From Spirochaetaceae bacterium (GTDB taxonomy: Bacteria > Spirochaetota > Spirochaetia > Treponematales > Breznakiellaceae), in assembly GCA_031284085.1 (NCBI GenBank), contig JAITAM010000015.1:1-8655 (forward strand): DNA of 8,655 nucleotides. Direction: 5' to 3'. The notes beneath the pieces are model-generated. The model did not search any database, was not told the origin of the DNA, and was given only the letters and a program-made list of their open reading frames with translations. Of the stretch, positions 5,637-8,655 are shown piece by piece (positions within the stretch are counted from its first letter, which is position 1; every line of letters begins with the position of its first letter). Both the position numbers and the translations under genes were made by a program.

Positions 5637-6569
5637 TTACCGTAATACTATTTCCACCCGCCGGTTTTTCTGGCGGCCCTCTTCAGTATTGTTATCTGCC
5701 ACAGGGCGTGTCGCACCATAGCCCCGCACCTCAATTTGAGAGGCATCACGTATCTTATTCTGTATCAAATAATCGGCTACGACTCGCGCTCGTGACTCGG
5801 ATAGTTCTACATCTCCTGCCGTATTCCCCGCCTGAGCCGTATGTCCGCCTATCAAAATATCACGACTCCGGTATTGCATAAGAATAGCGCTAATCTGCGC
5901 CAGCTTTCTTTCTTCGCCCGGAAGCATACGCGCAGAACTGGAGACAAATTGTATGTTATCAAGGTTTATAGAAATTCCCTCTTCAACCACGGTAACTTTG
6001 GTATCTGATATACCAAGCCGTTCCAGCTCAACCGTAATGTCTGCGGCTATCTGCTCACGTACAGCAGGTTCTTCCTGTTTGGGTTCAATAACAACCGGTT
6101 CCCTGTAGGCGATCTGTACCATTTCTTGACGTTCAAGTGCGGCTCCCGCCTCCATACGGTTGACGTAGAGAGCTAGCGTTTCAGGGGAGAGGTTTCTAAT
6201 TATCTGCCGTGCAGCAGCATTAAGAGGAAGCAGCTCTTTAACAGTCCCTTCCTCAGAAAGGGATGCAAGGCACGGGACCGGTATTCCATCGTTCATTATG
6301 GAGAAAACGCAGAGCCTTTCCTCTGAACCAGCTTGGGTGTACCATGTTCCAAGACTGCCCATATTCTTTGGCAATACTTTTGCCGGAATGATCTGATCGA
6401 GTTTTCGGGGGTCTTGCAATTCCTTTAAGGTTCTATTAACCGACTCTTTTAGTATCTGGGCGCGCATCTCTTGGGTTAAACCAAACAAGAGTCCCCATAC
6501 GATTATGAAAGAGGCTATCCATCCTGCAATAATTCCGGCGTTTTTAAGGACGCTTATCTTGTTTTCCAA
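5637..6569 (-). CDS. Inner-membrane-anchored OmpA/MotB-like peptidoglycan-associated protein
   Basis: The 310-residue protein has one N-terminal membrane anchor (about 11-31) with no cleavage or lipobox site, a periplasmic region of unknown fold (about 65-160), a linker, and a C-terminal OmpA-like domain (about 198-310). That domain shows GGHTAQAG, LSESRARVVADYL, VRGYGATRPVADN and RQKNRRVEI. In OmpA-like domains an Asp after GHT and an Arg in LSxxRA contact peptidoglycan diaminopimelate. Here Arg260 is kept but the Asp position is Ala245. Treponemal peptidoglycan carries ornithine instead, which may explain the change (inference). Translation starts at TTG (6569-6567), five bases after a strong GGAGGA (6580-6575). 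It overlaps the end of the TPR gene by 16 bp, so it is coupled. The N-terminal layout (anchor plus periplasmic domain, directly upstream of an RnfE-like gene) recalls RnfG, but no flavinylation motif is present. Confidence 0.85.
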   Translation of the reverse strand: MENKISVLKNAGIIAGWIASFIIVWGLLFGLTQEMRAQILKESVNRTLKELQDPRKLDQIIPAKVLPKNMGSLGTWYTQAGSEERLCVFSIMNDGIPVPCLASLSEEGTVKELLPLNAAARQIIRNLSPETLALYVNRMEAGAALERQEMVQIAYREPVVIEPKQEEPAVREQIAADITVELERLGISDTKVTVVEEGISINLDNIQFVSSSARMLPGEERKLAQISAILMQYRSRDILIGGHTAQAGNTAGDVELSESRARVVADYLIQNKIRDASQIEVRGYGATRPVADNNTEEGRQKNRRVEIVLR

Positions 6570-8146
6570 AACTCTCCTCCTTCAAAAATACCATTGCCAT
6601 CCCAGTCGGTTACAAATGATTCGATAACCGTTTTAGACACAGGTCCCTCAGAAATGTATCCAAAGTACCGTATCGTCTCAAAATACCCGTCTCCATCCAG
6701 ATCGAGCTTTTGACTTTGCGCTTTACCGTGATCAAAAGTAGTTTCAGATACTATTGCTGCACCCGCATATTCACGAGCGAGGCGGGGAATACCATGCTCA
6801 AGCTCTATACGTTCCAAAGCCCCGTCAAATTCAGCGCTTTTTCTTTCAATAGTCATAGAAGAAGCAGCCAAAGCATGGATAGAAAGTCTAAGCGGCACAC
6901 TCCGCTGCGGATACGGCAAGCCGGCAACTGCGTTCTCTTGTATATAAACCGGAGTAAAAAATAAATCAAAGGGGCGTAGAAAGTAGTAGGTATCCGCCGC
7001 CTCGGCATCAAGGAGCGCAGGATATTTTTCCCATTGTACAATCGCTTTTTGACGCTCGGCATCTTTTATAGGCAATGCAAATAAAGAAGAAGCAGTCCCC
7101 CCAGCATCCGACAACTCAGGCACAAGGATCAGCTCCGCATAATGCGGAATTCCGTCTTCAAAAAAAATCACTTGATCCGCAAGTCCATCTTGATTAAAGT
7201 CGTCGCTTAAAGAGGTGATCCGTCCATTGTTATACACGGTGCTGAAGTTTATGTAACCGTCTTTATCAGTATCTTCGCTTATAGTACCGGAAAAGCCTGC
7301 AAAACGCTCTCTCATTATCGAGCGCGCTTCATCGTTGCGTAGTAAGTTCCATATATCCTCAAGGAGTGTTCTATCAATACTAGTCTGGCCTGCCAGTTCT
7401 TGAATTATGTACGTATCGTCAACGAGTCCCAAGTTGAGCATAATCGGGAACCATGCCGGATCCGCTTTGCTTCCCTGCCGGTGCGATGTAACAAAGTGCC
7501 GCGCCGTATCGCCGTCCTTTATAAAAGGAGTAACGAGGTAGGCTAAAGCCGGGTCGCTGTTCAACAAGAACGGTATCTTCATTATAATCTCTGATAATAT
7601 ATCCGCATCGGCAAGCTCCGGCGCTTGGAAAGAGGCGTAGTCTAAAAAGAGGCGTACAAACCGTCCATCACGAGGGTAGCGTTCCAGCGCTTCTAATAAA
7701 AAGGCTTTGAATTCTTGTGTGTTGGTATTTTTGAGGATGAGCAAACGTAAATAGCTCGTGTCGGCATTGAGAGGCAGAGCCTGCAATGACTGTAAGGCCT
7801 GAGAAAAAAGCCGCAGCCGAATGAGTACTTGTGTTTCTAAAAGACGCGCCTGCGCCGGATTGTACTGTACCCAGCGCCCGGTTTCTAATGCCTGCCTGAG
7901 CGCATTGAGTATCGCACCCTGCGGTTTGTCCTGATACGATAACACGAGTGCATAAAGGTAGGAAATATCCGAAGAGGTATCGGCAAAATCAAGGGCGCGC
8001 TCTAATGCTAAACCGGCACGTTCATACTGATTCTCTTGAAGCGCTGCCTGCGCCCACTGAACATAGCGTGCTGCTATGGCACTATCACCAGTTTCTTGAG
8101 TAAAAGCCGGAACTGTTATTAGTGAAAGGACAACAAGAACAAACAT
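6554..8146 (-). CDS. Secreted TPR protein with calcium-loop-like D-x-D-x-D-G motifs
   Basis: The 530-residue protein opens with a short hydrophobic signal-like segment (1-14, possible cleavage after VPA) without the usual Lys or Arg. Residues about 22-170 are amphipathic helix pairs resembling tetratricopeptide repeats (WAQAALQENQYERAGLALERAL; YLYALVLSYQDKPQGAILNALRQAL). The C-terminal half is beta-rich with four acidic loops typical of EF-hand or thrombospondin-like calcium sites: DTDKDG (292-297), DFNQDG (316-321), DLDGDG (482-487) and DWDGNG (514-519). A periplasmic or outer-membrane-facing role is inferred. It heads the operon with the OmpA-like and Rnf-like genes. No Shine-Dalgarno precedes the ATG at 8146, and the predicted transcript begins almost at it. 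An in-frame TGA about 11 codons upstream, with no ATG, GTG or TTG in between, supports this start. No named family recognised. Confidence 0.75.
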   Translation of the reverse strand: MFVLVVLSLITVPAFTQETGDSAIAARYVQWAQAALQENQYERAGLALERALDFADTSSDISYLYALVLSYQDKPQGAILNALRQALETGRWVQYNPAQARLLETQVLIRLRLFSQALQSLQALPLNADTSYLRLLILKNTNTQEFKAFLLEALERYPRDGRFVRLFLDYASFQAPELADADILSEIIMKIPFLLNSDPALAYLVTPFIKDGDTARHFVTSHRQGSKADPAWFPIMLNLGLVDDTYIIQELAGQTSIDRTLLEDIWNLLRNDEARSIMRERFAGFSGTISEDTDKDGYINFSTVYNNGRITSLSDDFNQDGLADQVIFFEDGIPHYAELILVPELSDAGGTASSLFALPIKDAERQKAIVQWEKYPALLDAEAADTYYFLRPFDLFFTPVYIQENAVAGLPYPQRSVPLRLSIHALAASSMTIERKSAEFDGALERIELEHGIPRLAREYAGAAIVSETTFDHGKAQSQKLDLDGDGYFETIRYFGYISEGPVSKTVIESFVTDWDGNGIFEGGEFWKTR

Positions 8147-8153
8147 TACCGGT

Positions 8154-8183
8154 ACTATACTATAGAAACAGATGGTTAATCAA
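8154..8183 (-). promoter_or_regulatory. Promoter of the TPR-OmpA-RnfE-RnfA operon
   Basis: TTGATT (8183-8178) and TATAGT (8159-8154) are 18 bp apart, the -10 matching 5 of 6 consensus bases. The -35 hexamer is the same as that of the tRNA-Leu promoter. Seven bases separate the -10 from the ATG at 8146, so the predicted transcript starts at or one base before the start codon. A second, overlapping TATAGT (8164-8159) has no suitable -35. Confidence 0.5.
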
Positions 8184-8211
8184 GGTTTATCTTTACATAT
8201 TCCGGCCAAGC

Positions 8212-8278
8212 ATGCCTGCGTGTTTCAGCAACCGCAGGCTGTTTCTAGCGGCCATACGGCTTTTTGCCTACAAGAAAC
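8212..8278. repeat. REP/BIME-like palindromic repeat beside the transposase gene, copy C
   Basis: GCCTGCG (8214-8220) and CGCAGGC (8233-8239) form a 7-bp stem with a 12-nt loop. A second unit with GGCTTTTTGCC (8258-8268) follows. The left half matches copy B (4264-4280) in direct orientation at 15 of 17, and the right half matches the same copy in reverse orientation at 21 of 24. Copy C therefore looks like two related units facing each other, as in BIMEs mobilised by REP-associated transposases. It fills most of the 152-bp gap between the operon and the transposase gene. Confidence 0.5.
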
Positions 8279-8298
8279 AACCTCAGGTCTGACCTTAT

Positions 8299-8655
8299 TC
8301 ACTGGAGTACCTTCAACTCTGACTTCAGAATTGTGTCGTCCACGAAAGAGATAATCTTTGTAATCCCGTGTTCCCGATGATACGCTCCACTGTACTTCCA
8401 TTCACGAGGCTCTTTTACAAGTCCCGCCTTAACAGGGTTCTGATCGATGTAGTTATACACAGCCCAGAAGTCCTGCTCGTCCGTTATTACCCGTGAATAG
8501 AACCTATCTCCCCAGAAGTGTCCTGTCTTGTGGTTCATTTTGTTCCACCGAATCGCAAATACCATCTTAATCCATTTCAATATCTCAGAAAGGCTTTGCC
8601 CTTCGGCTGGGGTAATAAGAAAATGGAAATGGTTAGACATGATACAAAAGTTCCA
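8299..8655 (-). CDS. REP-associated tyrosine transposase (RAYT/TnpREP, IS200-like Y1 fold), 5' end outside window
   Basis: The frame is open to the window edge: five codons (WNFCI) precede MSNHFHFL, and MpNHfHl is an internal motif of this family, so the start lies beyond 8655. The HUH metal motif is HFH in NHFHF. GHFWGDRFYSRVI and YNYIDQNPVKAGLV are typical RAYT motifs; the tyrosine before IDQNP is the likely nucleophile. WKYSGAYHREHG follows, and a short tail of about 20 residues ends at TGA. These Y1 enzymes cut single-stranded DNA at REP palindromes, and many are domesticated single-copy genes without their own insertion sequence ends. All visible motifs are intact, so it appears functional in this part. 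About 118 residues are visible; the family is usually 150-200. Confidence 0.88.
   Translation of the reverse strand, partial: WNFCIMSNHFHFLITPAEGQSLSEILKWIKMVFAIRWNKMNHKTGHFWGDRFYSRVITDEQDFWAVYNYIDQNPVKAGLVKEPREWKYSGAYHREHGITKIISFVDDTILKSELKVLQ

Overview
The window looks like part of a chromosome from a host-associated spirochaete, most likely Treponema. This is an inference from the protein style, the moderate GC content and the mix of envelope and Rnf-like proteins; nothing in the window proves it. One gene (folC) lies on the plus strand at the left edge. Everything else that is convincing is on the minus strand.

Left part (1-2616): folC runs rightward and meets prfB tail to tail. prfB encodes peptide chain release factor 2 and must be read from 2446 through an in-frame TGA by a programmed +1 frameshift at CTT-TGA-G, so the unshifted reading gives the wrong N-terminus. 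Just upstream of prfB lies a class II tRNA-Leu(CAA) with a good promoter. I see no terminator or second promoter between tRNA and prfB, so they may share a transcript.

Centre (2625-4354): a 398-residue protein carries two degenerate response-regulator receiver modules around a STAS-like middle part. It has no DNA-binding or enzymatic output domain. Upstream is about 530 bp without a believable gene. It holds a near-consensus minus-strand promoter (TTGACA-16-TATCAT) overlaid by a palindrome, a predicted leader of about 300 nt with several inverted repeats, and short direct repeats next to the end of the following operon.

Right part (4355-8183): a tight minus-strand operon reads promoter, secreted TPR protein with four D-x-[DN]-x-[DN]-G calcium-loop-like motifs, inner-membrane-anchored OmpA-like protein, RnfE-like protein, RnfA-like protein. 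The genes overlap or are closely spaced and mostly have strong ribosome binding sites. The two Rnf-like membrane proteins have lost most cysteines that bind the intramembrane iron-sulfur cluster in RnfA/RnfE, and the neighbouring subunits (RnfB, C, D, G) are not here. The OmpA domain has lost the aspartate that normally contacts diaminopimelate. This four-gene set is the best candidate for an undescribed envelope system.

Right edge (8201-8655): a REP-associated tyrosine transposase (RAYT-like, cut by the window edge) sits beside a palindromic, REP/BIME-like sequence. A related copy lies at the other end of the rnf-like operon.
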